Source: Planctomycetaceae bacterium | GTDB lineage: Bacteria > Planctomycetota > Planctomycetia > Planctomycetales > Planctomycetaceae | Direction of reading: 5' to 3' | Length of the DNA: 64,000 nucleotides | NCBI GenBank assembly: GCA_021732995.1 | Contig: JAKFWA010000051.1 | Location: forward strand, 1-64,000 | Shown here: positions 22,610 to 31,727 of the stretch, one piece after another | How the letters are laid out: the number at the start of each line of letters is the position of its first letter | How positions within the stretch are numbered: position 1 is the first letter of the stretch | Translations under genes and position numbers: made by a program | The notes under the pieces: model-generated | The model's database searches: none | The model's input: only the letters and a program-made list of their open reading frames with translations | What the model was told of the DNA's origin: nothing

Positions 22610-22670
22610 TCGGACCAACGGGTTATTACCGTTCACGCTTGCATTGTGCAACTTTGTTCCATTCTACTGA

Positions 22671-22742
22671 CATGTGCATCATATCGTTAGCCTCACGCCT
22701 GACGGCGTGAGGCTCCCATCTGGCTGACGTCAAATGCACATG
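22671..22742. repeat. nested inverted repeat (terminator or dispersed palindromic element)
   Basis: An 11-bp hairpin (AGCCTCACGCC at 22689-22699, loop TGAC at 22700-22703, GGCGTGAGGCT at 22704-22714) lies inside a 9-bp outer inverted repeat, CATGTGCAT (22671-22679) and ATGCACATG (22734-22742). It sits between the glycosyltransferase gene and the giant protein. No T-tract follows, so a classical intrinsic terminator is less likely than a small MITE- or REP-like element. Confidence 0.6.
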
Positions 22743-22753
22743 AAAGGGCCTGT

Positions 22754-25700
22754 GTGCATCTTACTCACTGGCTGCGACGATTCGGTTTCCGCTGCGGATT
22801 GCTCAGAACGCTCGGAGCGAAGCGAGCCGTAGTTCGAGAATCTCGAACCGTGTCTATGAGTCTGCGGCGGCTCGAAAGGCTTGAACCGCGACTAGTGCTG
22901 GCTTCCGATTTCGGCGATGCGCCTGATACCGGCAGCGGGACTGGGACGGGAAACTATCAAACGCTGCTTGCGAATGCTGGACCGAGTCACGTGATTGATG
23001 GAACACAGACAAAGCTGTTCCTTGGTGCTCGGGTCGACGCTGAAGCGAATGCGTTTCAAAGCAGCAACAGTCAGGGCGATGATGGGGGACCGACAGATGA
23101 CGAGGATGGTGTTATCGAGCCGTCCCGCGATCTGGTCTTCACGGCCGGTACGACTCCGAAAGTTCGACTTCGAGCGACCAATATATCGGGAGCGTCGGCA
23201 ACGCTTTATGGCTGGATCGACCTCAACCGCGACGGAGTCTTTGATAATACAGCCGAGCGGTCCTCTGCCGTGGTGGCCAGCTCCAAAGTAAACGCCATCT
23301 ATACATTAACGTTCCCCATGATCCCTGCTTTCGCAGTTCCGGGGGCAACCTATGCACGGTTCCGGCTGAGTTCCGACGCAACCGCGGCTTCTTCCGTAGG
23401 TTCAGCTATTGGAGGAGAAGTCGAAGACTACGCCGCCACGATCAGACTTCGGAGCGACGGTACGGTTGATACTCCCAAATCTGTCCGATTGGCGAGTGGT
23501 GTGAATGGCGCACCGCCCCTGGCTGTGGGTGATAATTTCGGAGTTGCCCTGGCGGCCATCGGCGACCTCGATGGCGACGGAATCAGTGACATTGCGGTGG
23601 GAACTCGCGGAGATGACACCGGAGGGAATGCGCGTGGCGCTCTCTACATACAATTCCTGAACGCTAACGGAACAACCAAGAGTCGAGTCAAGATTGCGAA
23701 CAATACGAACGGGGGTCCGACGCTCGCGGACGTGGACATATTCGGTGCCGCCGTAGCACCGATCGGCGACCTGAATGGCGATGGAATCGTTGACCTGGCT
23801 GTCGGAGCGCCCGGCGATGATACCCTGGGATACAGCGGCGGCGCTGTGCATATCCTCCTGATGAATTCAAACGGCACGGTTGCCAATCGCACGAAGATCG
23901 CCAATCAGACCAATGGCGGCCCTCCGTTGGGCAACGTCGACTTCTTCGGCTGCTCGATAGCACCGCTCGGCGATTTCGACGGAGATGGAGTTTCGGATCT
24001 GGCAGTGGGCGCCTGCTTTGATAGTACCGCAGACTCATCAACCGGTGCCGTGTATCTAATGTTGCTGAACGCCAACGGAACCGCGAAGAGTTATGTGAAA
24101 CTGACTAGTGGCGATAACGGTGCTCCGCTGATAACGGCGCGCAGTCAGTTCGGCACCGGGGTTACAGCGCTCGGCGATCTCGACGGCGACGGAGTCACCG
24201 ACCTGGCTGTCGGCGCTGGATCCGATCCGACCACCGGCTACGGAACGGGAGCAGCGTTCGTGCTGTTTATGAATACAAATGGAACGGTGAAAAGCAGTAT
24301 GAAGCTGACGCATGAACTCAACGGCACGCCGCGACTGCTACCGCAGGACCATTTCGGCAGTTCGATCGCAGGCGTCGGTGATCTGGACGGAGATGGCGTT
24401 GCCGACGTCGCTGTTGGTGCGAACTTCGATCGTACGGGCGCCTTCGCCAGCGGCGCAGTTCACGTTCTGTTCCTGAATACAGATGGCACCGTTAGGAACA
24501 GTCGCAAACTTGCTCACAAAACCAATGGTGTTTCAACTCTGGCTGGTGAAGACTACTTCGGCAGTTCTATTGTCAGTTTGGGAGACTTGAACGGGGACGG
24601 CGTGACCGATCTCGCTGTCGGAGCCCGGGAGGATAGCAGTGCGGGAATTGAGAATTCGGGAGCGGTGCACGTGCTGTTCCTGAACCCTGTTTACGACTTC
24701 GGCGACGCGCCGGACACAACTGCGAGCACTGGTGTCGGTGATTATCAGACATCGCCAAGCAATGGTGGACCGAGCCACGATCTCTTTGATACTCGAAATA
24801 CATTGTATCTCGGCGCCGGCGTTGCCGGTGACGTTGCGGCACTGGCCAATAATACGGCAACCGGTGATGACACGAACTCACCCATCGATGATGAAGACGG
24901 ACTGCTTGAACCCAATCGGCGCGCAACGGTGACGGTTGGATCTGTTCCAGTGATTCGCATGAGAGCAACGAATCTGACTGGCGCGTCGGCGACGCTGTAT
25001 GGCTGGATCGATCTCAATCGAGATGGCGTCTTTGATAATTCGACCGAACGAGTTTCAACGGTGGTTCCAAACGGGAGCACGAGCGCCATCTTCAGGATGA
25101 GCTTCCCCAGAATTCCCATCGAGACATTACCGGGTATCACCTTCGCGAGATTTCGATTGAGCACAGATGCTCGCGCAGCCAACTCAACCGGTGCAGCGGT
25201 CGGTGGTGAAGTTGAAGACCATCGCTTGATGATCGCGTTACGGAGCAGCAGCGCGGCCGACAGCACGAAGACCAAGAAACTGTCGAGTGGCAGCAGCGGT
25301 GTTCCGACGCTGGCAAACAATCAAGGCTTTGGATCTGCCGTTCTGCCAGTGGACGACATCAACGGGGATGGCCTCGCGGACCTGGTTGTGGGCAGTCGAG
25401 AAGAGGATTCAAGCCGCGGTGGTTTGCGTCTGCTGTTCATGAACACTGACGGCACCGCGAAAGGCAACGTCCGCATTGCGAGTCAGCTCAACGGTGGTCC
25501 TGTGCTTGCCATCGGCGATCGCTTCGGAAGTTCGTTGGCATCAGTGGGAGACCTCGACGGAGACGGAGTCGCTGATTTCGTTATCGGCGCGACTGGCGAT
25601 GATACGGGTGGCGCCGATCGCGGGGCGATCTATGTGCAATTTCTCAATACGGGCGGAACGCTCAAACGCTCGGTGAAGATTGCAAGTGGCTTGAACGGCG

Positions 25701-28264
25701 GGCCCGCGCTGTCAAACGGCGCCTCGTTCGGAACTGCGATTGCGCCCATCGGCGACCTCAACGGTGACGGCGTGGTGGATCTCGTCGTTGGCGCTCCGCG
25801 AGATTCTACCGGAGGCTCAAGTCGTGGAGCCGTTCATATCTTGTTTCTGAACACGGACGGAACGGCCAAGGCCAGTGTCCTGATCGGCAACGCCACGAAT
25901 GGCGGTCCATCCCTGTCGAACGAAGACCATTTCGGGACGTCTGCCACCTCGCCCGGCGATCTGAATGGCGACGGCATTTCGGATCTCGTCGTCGGAGCGG
26001 ACGGTGATGATACCGGTGGTCCTGATCGCGGAGCGATCTATATTCTGAATATGAATAGCAATGGTTCTGTGCTGTCCAGAAACAAGATTGCGCATGCAAC
26101 AAACGGTGGGCCGACGCTTCCCAACAGTGCGATATTCGGAACTTCTGTTTCGGCATTGGGGGATCTCAACGGCGACGGCGTATCAGATCTGGCGGCGGCC
26201 AGCGATGACGGAACCGGAGCGGTTCACGTCTTGTTGATGAACGGCAATGGCACTGCGAAGAGCGTGGTGCCGCTGGCCAAAAACGTGAACGGTGGACCTG
26301 CTCTTGCAACTGGCGACCGCTTCGGAGGCAGCCTGGCGTCGTGGGGGGACCTCAATGGAGATGGGGTAACCGATCTGGTGGTTGGTGCCCCCGGCGATGA
26401 TACCGGCGGAACCAACCGCGGCGCGGCTTATGTACTCTTCCTGAAAGAACTGCAGGACGTGCTTAACGTGTCTGTTACCGGTGATGAGTCAGTGCTGATC
26501 AGCCGAAACGGTAACAACGTGGAAGTCCGAATTAACAACGTTGTTGATGACCGCTACAGCATCCCGGCAGACACCCTGAGGCTGTTAGCGATTCAAGGCG
26601 GCCCGGGAAATAATCTGATTGATCTGTCCGGTGTAACTCTCGCGACGTTTCCGTCGCTATCCGGTGTCAGCGTTGCGGGAGACGACGGTAGCGACACACT
26701 GACTGGCAGTGACCTCAGTGACGTGCTGAGCGGCGGCGATCAGCGAGACCATGTCGATGGTCGCGGCGGAAACGACACCCTGACCGGAGGCAAAGGCGAT
26801 GACAACCTGATTGGTGGTTCCGGTGTTGATGGTCTTCGCGAAGTGGCCTACACCGATTTTGTTTCTGGCGAGGTTCGCGCGGTCACACTGACCAGCACGT
26901 CGCTCTCGGTCATGCAGAGGGCCACCCTGATCTCGCACGATTCACTGTCGGGGTTCGAGTTTGCTGACATCACCGGTGGCCTGATGCGAGACATTATCAA
27001 CGCGTCCGCGTTCAACTCGACCGCGGTTACTACTCTCAATGGCGGCGGCAGCAATGATACCGTTCTCGGAACGGATGGGCCGGATCTCATCCTGACTCTG
27101 GCGGGAGCGGATTCAATCAGTGGCAACGGAGGCAGTGATACTGTGGTGTCCGGCGGTGGGATGGACACCATCAGCGGTGGTGAAGGTGCGGACAATCTCA
27201 ACGGGCAGAACGGCAACGATCTGATTTATGGAGATGCGGGCAACGATGTTCTCGTGGGTGGTGCAGATTCAGACTCGATTTATGGCGGCGTCGGTAACGA
27301 CTTCGTAAGCGGCCAGTCTGAGTCAGGATTTCTCGTGGGCGGCGACGGGAACGATACCGTTCAGGGAAACGCGGCTGCCGACACATTGCAGGGTGAGAGC
27401 GGCGATGATCGCCTCTACGGCCTTCAAGGCAACGATGTTATTTCCGCTGGCGATGGAGCAGACTCCTTACTGGGAGGCTTCGGGAACGACTCGCTGGATG
27501 GAGGCGCGGGAACTGACACGCTGCAGGGTGATCTTGGGAATGATACCCTCGACGGCGGAGCGGATTCGGATCGGATCAATGAAGTCCTGGACACAAATCT
27601 GTCGATTGTCGGAATTTCAATTACGCCGAATGCGCTGGGAGCGGACACCACAATCGGTATTGAACGAATTCAGATTACCGGCGGTGCGACAGCGAACTTC
27701 TTCGACGCGCGGCTGGCGAGCGTGCCGGTGTTTCTGGCAGGCGGAGCGGGTAGTGACACTCTGCTGGGCGGGTCCAAAGCGGATGGCCTGTCCGGAGGAG
27801 ACGGCGACGACGTGCTGATGGGCGGAAGCGGCGTGGATCTGCTCGATGGCGGCGATGGTCAGGATTATCTGCTGGAGAGTGCGGACGCGGATTTCTCCGT
27901 GAACGGGGTCACCGTGACTTCAGCGGCAACCGGTTCGGATAGCCCTTCAGGCATTGAACGCATCGTACTGATCGGCGGGGTCGGCGCGAACAAGCTCGAT
28001 GCATCCTTGGCTACGGTGCCTGTCGCCCTGCTGGGAGGTCCAGGCAACGACACTCTATACGGTGGTTCCGGCCCGGACACTTTGAGCGGCGGAAATCGAA
28101 ACGACATGACAGTGAGTGGTGGTGATGGTTCGGACGTGCTCGATGGCGGAATGGGTACCGACGTGCTTGAGGAGGACGCTCTGGACACTTTGATAAGTGG
28201 TGGTGGAGATTCGATCCTGGCGGACGTCTTCGCTTTGCTGCCGAGTTGGATCGACAATCTGTGA
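22754..28264 (+). CDS. giant secreted protein: LEPR-XLL, 2x(GEVED + 6 FG-GAP), RTX repeats
   Basis: 1836 residues. The GTG start at 22754 has AAAGGG five bases upstream. An alternative ATG lies at 22856. The N-terminus carries the planctomycete export motif LEPRLVLAS (43-51). Two modules follow (residues 52-647 and 648 to about 1235). Each has a GEVED domain beginning DFGDAPDT and ending GGEVED, then six FG-GAP blades with calcium-type DxDGDGxxD or NGDGxxD loops. Residues 1310-1810 hold RTX-like nonapeptides (GGxGxDxL), for example GGNDTLTGGKGDDNLIGG. It is probably a large calcium-stabilised surface or adhesion protein (inference). It ends without a PEP-CTERM tail. Confidence 0.92.
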   Translation: MHLTHWLRRFGFRCGLLRTLGAKRAVVRESRTVSMSLRRLERLEPRLVLASDFGDAPDTGSGTGTGNYQTLLANAGPSHVIDGTQTKLFLGARVDAEANAFQSSNSQGDDGGPTDDEDGVIEPSRDLVFTAGTTPKVRLRATNISGASATLYGWIDLNRDGVFDNTAERSSAVVASSKVNAIYTLTFPMIPAFAVPGATYARFRLSSDATAASSVGSAIGGEVEDYAATIRLRSDGTVDTPKSVRLASGVNGAPPLAVGDNFGVALAAIGDLDGDGISDIAVGTRGDDTGGNARGALYIQFLNANGTTKSRVKIANNTNGGPTLADVDIFGAAVAPIGDLNGDGIVDLAVGAPGDDTLGYSGGAVHILLMNSNGTVANRTKIANQTNGGPPLGNVDFFGCSIAPLGDFDGDGVSDLAVGACFDSTADSSTGAVYLMLLNANGTAKSYVKLTSGDNGAPLITARSQFGTGVTALGDLDGDGVTDLAVGAGSDPTTGYGTGAAFVLFMNTNGTVKSSMKLTHELNGTPRLLPQDHFGSSIAGVGDLDGDGVADVAVGANFDRTGAFASGAVHVLFLNTDGTVRNSRKLAHKTNGVSTLAGEDYFGSSIVSLGDLNGDGVTDLAVGAREDSSAGIENSGAVHVLFLNPVYDFGDAPDTTASTGVGDYQTSPSNGGPSHDLFDTRNTLYLGAGVAGDVAALANNTATGDDTNSPIDDEDGLLEPNRRATVTVGSVPVIRMRATNLTGASATLYGWIDLNRDGVFDNSTERVSTVVPNGSTSAIFRMSFPRIPIETLPGITFARFRLSTDARAANSTGAAVGGEVEDHRLMIALRSSSAADSTKTKKLSSGSSGVPTLANNQGFGSAVLPVDDINGDGLADLVVGSREEDSSRGGLRLLFMNTDGTAKGNVRIASQLNGGPVLAIGDRFGSSLASVGDLDGDGVADFVIGATGDDTGGADRGAIYVQFLNTGGTLKRSVKIASGLNGGPALSNGASFGTAIAPIGDLNGDGVVDLVVGAPRDSTGGSSRGAVHILFLNTDGTAKASVLIGNATNGGPSLSNEDHFGTSATSPGDLNGDGISDLVVGADGDDTGGPDRGAIYILNMNSNGSVLSRNKIAHATNGGPTLPNSAIFGTSVSALGDLNGDGVSDLAAASDDGTGAVHVLLMNGNGTAKSVVPLAKNVNGGPALATGDRFGGSLASWGDLNGDGVTDLVVGAPGDDTGGTNRGAAYVLFLKELQDVLNVSVTGDESVLISRNGNNVEVRINNVVDDRYSIPADTLRLLAIQGGPGNNLIDLSGVTLATFPSLSGVSVAGDDGSDTLTGSDLSDVLSGGDQRDHVDGRGGNDTLTGGKGDDNLIGGSGVDGLREVAYTDFVSGEVRAVTLTSTSLSVMQRATLISHDSLSGFEFADITGGLMRDIINASAFNSTAVTTLNGGGSNDTVLGTDGPDLILTLAGADSISGNGGSDTVVSGGGMDTISGGEGADNLNGQNGNDLIYGDAGNDVLVGGADSDSIYGGVGNDFVSGQSESGFLVGGDGNDTVQGNAAADTLQGESGDDRLYGLQGNDVISAGDGADSLLGGFGNDSLDGGAGTDTLQGDLGNDTLDGGADSDRINEVLDTNLSIVGISITPNALGADTTIGIERIQITGGATANFFDARLASVPVFLAGGAGSDTLLGGSKADGLSGGDGDDVLMGGSGVDLLDGGDGQDYLLESADADFSVNGVTVTSAATGSDSPSGIERIVLIGGVGANKLDASLATVPVALLGGPGNDTLYGGSGPDTLSGGNRNDMTVSGGDGSDVLDGGMGTDVLEEDALDTLISGGGDSILADVFALLPSWIDNL

Positions 28265-28542
28265 AAGAGACGTCGGGGGTAACATCCCGAGAACGAGCAC
28301 ATCGGGTCTCTGCAGGACTACAGACTGCTGACGAGTCTCGCCGCCGGGAAGCACTGGGCAGATTCGCGCACAGAAATCGTGCTCGCGCAGTATTAGCCGC
28401 CCGACGAATTGCTGAATATGCCGCTTACGAACTCAACCGAGCTCTCAACCCGTTGAAAAACGCGTTCTGCACAGAAGGTACTGAGTGGTATGGCGTGTGC
28501 TACGCGTTGTGCAAGTCGTCTCTCTCCGGAAAAGGAGCCGGC
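28265..28542. other. intergenic, no supported gene
   Basis: 278 nt between the giant protein and the following small gene. The frame of the next gene stays open across this stretch to an ATG at 28246 but is rich in R and A there. The strong Shine-Dalgarno at 28530-28537 favours the later start, so this stretch is read as leader sequence. Confidence 0.4.
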
Positions 28543-28920
28543 GTGACCACATCGGAATTTGACAGCATTTCACGACGCCATCAGGAATGGCAGGCGGAAA
28601 TCGATCATTGGCGAGCCTGGATCGGAATCTGGAAGGAGCAGATGTCCTGTTATCTGCCGCAGCTTGAGCGAGTAGTCGACGTCCATCTGGAGCGGCTTGA
28701 GAACCACGCGGAATCCTTGAACGCCCTGCAGCACAGCATTACTGATCGCGAGCAAGTGCTGAAAAGCGACACTGAGCCATCCGACGTCTTGCGACTCATG
28801 CTCGAAATGGATGTATCCCGGCATGGTCGCGAGCGGGCGCGGCATGAGCAATTCAAATCCGCCTATCAATGTCTGATGCAGGCTCTTGTGCTGCTGAAGG
28901 GTGAGCTGATCATCGACTAG
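28543..28920 (+). CDS. helical cytosolic protein, unknown function
   Basis: 125 residues from the GTG at 28543, which is preceded by AAAAGGAG at a spacing of five bases. The alternative ATG at 28246 lies inside the giant gene. The sequence is all helical with heptad-like charge patterns (HQEWQAEIDHWRAWIGIWKEQM...VVDVHLERLENHAESLNALQHSI), suggesting a coiled-coil bundle. No family is recognised. It is followed three bases later by the convergent response-regulator gene. It may belong with the neighbouring signalling genes, but this is only positional. Confidence 0.65.
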   Translation: MTTSEFDSISRRHQEWQAEIDHWRAWIGIWKEQMSCYLPQLERVVDVHLERLENHAESLNALQHSITDREQVLKSDTEPSDVLRLMLEMDVSRHGRERARHEQFKSAYQCLMQALVLLKGELIID

Positions 28921-28923
28921 CAT

Positions 28924-29388
28924 TCAGCGCTCGGGAACAGCCCGAGATTGTTGCGGCAGAAGTGACGTGAGACGGGTGCTCACAGTCGACTCGGGGCAAG
29001 TGTCCAAGACATGCTCCAGGTGCTTCTGCCAGGCGGACTCGATGGCGTTTAAAAGTTCGTCCATCGTGACAGGTTTCGTCAGCAGCGCGCAAACCGCTGC
29101 GGCGTTCGCGCGCGCGACCATCTCCGGGCTATGAAAGGCTGACACGAGTATCATGGGCAGGTGAAATCGCAGCACGATCTGCTCAGCGGCGGCGAGTCCG
29201 TCCATGACGGGCATCCGCACGTCCGAGATTACAAGGTCCGGCTTGACGTTCCGACACTCGTTCAGGAGCTCCAATCCGTTGCTGGACGATGAAACCACCG
29301 AATGTCCCAGATAGATCAACACGCGCTCATAATACTCGCGGAGATCTGGTTCATCGTCGGCGACCGAAATGCGAAGTGAGTGAATCAT
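28924..29388 (-). CDS. single-domain response regulator (receiver only)
   Basis: 154 residues from the ATG at 29388. The upstream frame adds 28 residues before the receiver and was not used. The receiver has the acidic pair D11-D12, phospho-acceptor D56 (LVISDVRMPVMDG), S83 and K105 (LLTKPV), all in the usual places. After about residue 120 there is a tail of some 30 residues and no DNA-binding domain, so it probably acts through protein contacts like CheY/Spo0F. No cognate histidine kinase is seen in the window. Confidence 0.88.
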   Translation of the reverse strand: MIHSLRISVADDEPDLREYYERVLIYLGHSVVSSSSNGLELLNECRNVKPDLVISDVRMPVMDGLAAAEQIVLRFHLPMILVSAFHSPEMVARANAAAVCALLTKPVTMDELLNAIESAWQKHLEHVLDTCPESTVSTRLTSLLPQQSRAVPER

Positions 29389-29985
29389 CACTCGCGACTC
29401 CTTTTCAATTGTTTTCGCGACTGATCCGCATGTGCCGTCACTCGCATGCGAATTGGTCACTATTGATCTCACTGTGGTTGATCATCGTCTTCGTCGCGTC
29501 TTGCCGACCTGTGATGAGGTCGAGTCGATAGTTCCCGTCGTGACTCGGAATCCTCAGCTCAATCGACCGAAGCGCAGTATGCGATTCGCCAGGCGGCACG
29601 CCGCCATTGGTGTGCTCGAAGACTTGCTCACCAGTATTACGAGCGTTGGACGCAACAGATGTGCCGGAGCGGCCCTGCGAGCCTCGACTTCGATCGCAAT
29701 GCGGTCACTCACCGCAGATACATCTTTCAGGGACGGAAAGTCTTGTCTCCCAAGCTGACTCTGCGCAATCGTTGCGGAGCCTCAGAGGCAGCGAGGAAAT
29801 CGCTCTCGCAAGTACTGCTCAGGCGCTACAACACGCCACGCGTTAGTCGGTTGTCTAGAAGCCCCCAGGAAGCGATCTGGCGTCGACAAGATGTTTCCTC
29901 GAGATGCATCAAGAGGAAACAATGATCAAGGGGCTGGCCCGCGGGTTGAGTTCTAATCCTGGCGGGAAGCCGTTGGATCACGTTC
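29389..29985. other. intergenic, no confident gene
   Basis: 597 nt between the two receiver genes. One plus-strand frame stays open from 29518 to 29925 but has no good start (first ATG 29659, no Shine-Dalgarno) and is rich in R and S. A 30-codon frame at 29922-30014 follows a strong AAGAGGAAAC and overlaps the start of the receiver pseudogene in another frame. The stretch may hold decayed signalling-gene sequence, but I cannot show that. Confidence 0.35.
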
Positions 29986-30345
29986 ATGCCGCCGTCAATG
30001 ATGGTCGTCGATGACGACACCGATACCTGCCTGAACCTTTCGGATATTCTCACCGACCTGGGTTACCGCATAGAGATCTTCAATACCGGACAGGCCGAGA
30101 TCGAGAGGGCGCGAACCACTTGCTTCGATATCGCGTTACTCGATCTCATGTTGGGTGGCATGGATGGCGTCACCTTATTCCGGACACTGCGATCACTGTG
30201 TCCGAAAACGTAAGCGATCTTGATCACTGGCGAGCCCTTTCATCCGCGAGCAGCTCAGCATCTCGACGCGGGTATCCATTGCATGATCGCGAAGCCGCTC
30301 GATATCCCTCAAGTGGCGTCCGTGATCTCCGGCCTGCTGCGCTAA
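29986..30345 (+). pseudogene. receiver-domain response regulator interrupted by in-frame TAA
   Basis: The frame reads as a full CheY-like receiver of 119 positions: acidic pair D9-D10, phospho-acceptor D53 (IALLDLMLGGMDG), then a TAA at codon 76 (30211-30213). It continues in the same frame with AILITGEPF (T81) and IAKPL (K103), ending at TAA 30343-30345. Everything needed for an active receiver is present except for the single stop, which falls in the loop before beta4. A recent nonsense mutation, a sequencing error or readthrough would each explain this. The product of the open part would be 75 residues and lack the conserved T and K. Confidence 0.75.
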
Positions 30346-30508
30346 AGATCTTACTGCGCCGCGTTGCGGTTGTTTCGAGGGGCGACAGCGCGCTTAAGCC
30401 GCCGAGGAGCTTCGGGAACCCGAAACGCTGAAATTGGTGGCCGCACGCAGGTGCGCGGGTTGTGTCGAGAATTCACTGACCACGGCGGACGCTCTCTGCT
30501 CCGATGCC

Positions 30509-30922
30509 TTACTGAATCGGGGTTGCTTCCATTTGACAGAGTTCACGCACATGGGCGCTGAATTGATCGAAGGCCTGTTGAGCACCCACCCACTCCGTGA
30601 TCGGGCTGCCCACATGCGGCGTTTCGCGTATGACGAGATCCAGTTCAGCGAGCAGCTCACGAGTTCTGCTTGAAACCCGCGTCCGGTGATGGTTGAGCCC
30701 CTCTACTTCGTCGAAATCGCCGGGAAGTAAGTCGTTTCGGTCGGCTTGCTCACAGTGCTTGACCAGCAGCTTGCGCAGGGCTTCGAGCCTCGAATGCGTC
30801 TCGTGGACGTTGATTCCGGCGACTGTTGTCTGGGTGGCATCGGGCCACCAATGGTCGATCGCGCTCAATAGAGTCAGCACGCCGGCAGAGGTGAAATTCA
30901 GCGGCGAAGTATTGGTCATCAT
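30509..30922 (-). CDS. hypothetical helical protein
   Basis: 137 residues if started at the ATG at 30922. The frame is open to 31099 but crosses the palindrome and promoter there. Composition is protein-like and helical (LRKLLVKHCEQADRNDLLPGDFDEVEGL...RTRELLAELDLVI), with two Trp in a row near the start. No family is recognised, there is no Shine-Dalgarno, and opposite frames in the same region are also open, so it may be a shadow. It lies divergent from the TetR gene and could share its operator. Confidence 0.45.
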   Translation of the reverse strand: MMTNTSPLNFTSAGVLTLLSAIDHWWPDATQTTVAGINVHETHSRLEALRKLLVKHCEQADRNDLLPGDFDEVEGLNHHRTRVSSRTRELLAELDLVIRETPHVGSPITEWVGAQQAFDQFSAHVRELCQMEATPIQ

Positions 30923-31020
30923 ATCTGGATCCACTGCTTGGAGTTCGCTTGGAACGAGTGCTGTCAGCTCCGACGCGAATGCAATGCCATCAGTCCGTTG
31001 ACACGCGCCAGCGACTGCTC

Positions 31021-31049
31021 TTGACATTAAATTACGATCGTAATTTAAT
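31021..31049 (+). promoter_or_regulatory. promoter of the tetR-cupin operon
   Basis: TTGACA at 31021-31026 and TTTAAT at 31044-31049 are separated by exactly 17 bases, a near-consensus sigma-70 promoter. The expected transcription start falls at about 31055-31057, which is the ATG of the TetR gene itself (31056). The mRNA would therefore be leaderless or nearly so. Confidence 0.7.
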
Positions 31050-31050
31050 G
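31025..31050. promoter_or_regulatory. 26-bp perfect palindrome, probable TetR operator
   Basis: The half-site CATTAAATTACGA is followed directly by its exact reverse complement, giving a 26-bp perfect palindrome. It covers the whole spacer and -10 of the promoter and ends five bases before the TetR start codon. This is the geometry expected of an autoregulatory TetR operator (inference from position and symmetry). Confidence 0.8.
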
Positions 31051-31055
31051 AGCCC

Positions 31056-31727
31056 ATGAGATACCCGGCTGACCAACGTGAGAAGACTCGGCAACGCATT
31101 CTGGATGCGGCGGCGACGGTGTTTCGTCGTATGGGCTATCAGGCCGCGAGTGTTGATATCGTCATGGCCGAGGCTGGACTGACGGCGGGCGGCTTCTACT
31201 CGCACTTCAGTTCCAAAGAGGAACTGTTTCTCGAATCGTTTCTGCGAACGCTGCGGGAAGCCCGCACGTTAACGGGCCAAAGCGTTGAGCAACTCGAAGG
31301 GGCCGACCGCATCAACGCGATCGTGGCGCGGTATCTGAGTTCTGCTCATCGCGGAATGATCGATTCCGGATGCCCATTGCCGCCGCTGCTCGCCGACTTA
31401 CCGCGACAGAAAGAATCTGTCCGGCGCGGCTTTGATGAGATCGTGGCCGAGATCATCACCAGCCTGGAACCGCATCTTCAAAACACCACCGTCACGCCGC
31501 CGGCGGATCACGCGCTGGCCATTCTGGCGCTGATGGTGGGTGGCATGTCGTTGTCTCGCGCGATCGCCGATCCCTCGCTGGCCGAGCGTGTACTCGCGGC
31601 CTGCCGCAGTCTGGCGAGTGCCTCGCTCGCTGAAATCAACGTAACTCAACCCAACGCTGCTGCATCGGATGATGCACGTTCCTCATCTCAACCAGACACG
31701 AAACCCAAACGAAGGAAGCCATCATGA
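31056..31727 (+). CDS. TetR-family transcriptional regulator
   Basis: 223 residues. The N-terminal helix-turn-helix (about 13-60) is typical: TRQRILDAAATVFRRMGYQAASVDIVMAEAGLTAGGFYSHFSSKEELF, with the G-x-FY-x-HF-x-SKE-x-L signature. The C-terminal ligand domain is all helical. The start sits just after the palindromic operator and is probably read from a leaderless mRNA. Its stop overlaps the cupin start (ATGA at 31724-31727), so both are co-translated. The ligand is unknown. The C-terminus ends in a basic KPKRRKPS tail. Confidence 0.92.
   Translation: MRYPADQREKTRQRILDAAATVFRRMGYQAASVDIVMAEAGLTAGGFYSHFSSKEELFLESFLRTLREARTLTGQSVEQLEGADRINAIVARYLSSAHRGMIDSGCPLPPLLADLPRQKESVRRGFDEIVAEIITSLEPHLQNTTVTPPADHALAILALMVGGMSLSRAIADPSLAERVLAACRSLASASLAEINVTQPNAAASDDARSSSQPDTKPKRRKPS

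Noticed and set aside
26690-28190. Repeat DNA in the RTX part as a CRISPR or mobile element
   Set aside because: The periodicity is 27 nt and encodes GGxGxDxL nonapeptides, so it is coding RTX repeats.
30211-30213. Stop-codon recoding in the receiver gene
   Set aside because: The stop is TAA, not TGA or TAG, and no recoding element is seen; pseudogene or error is simpler.
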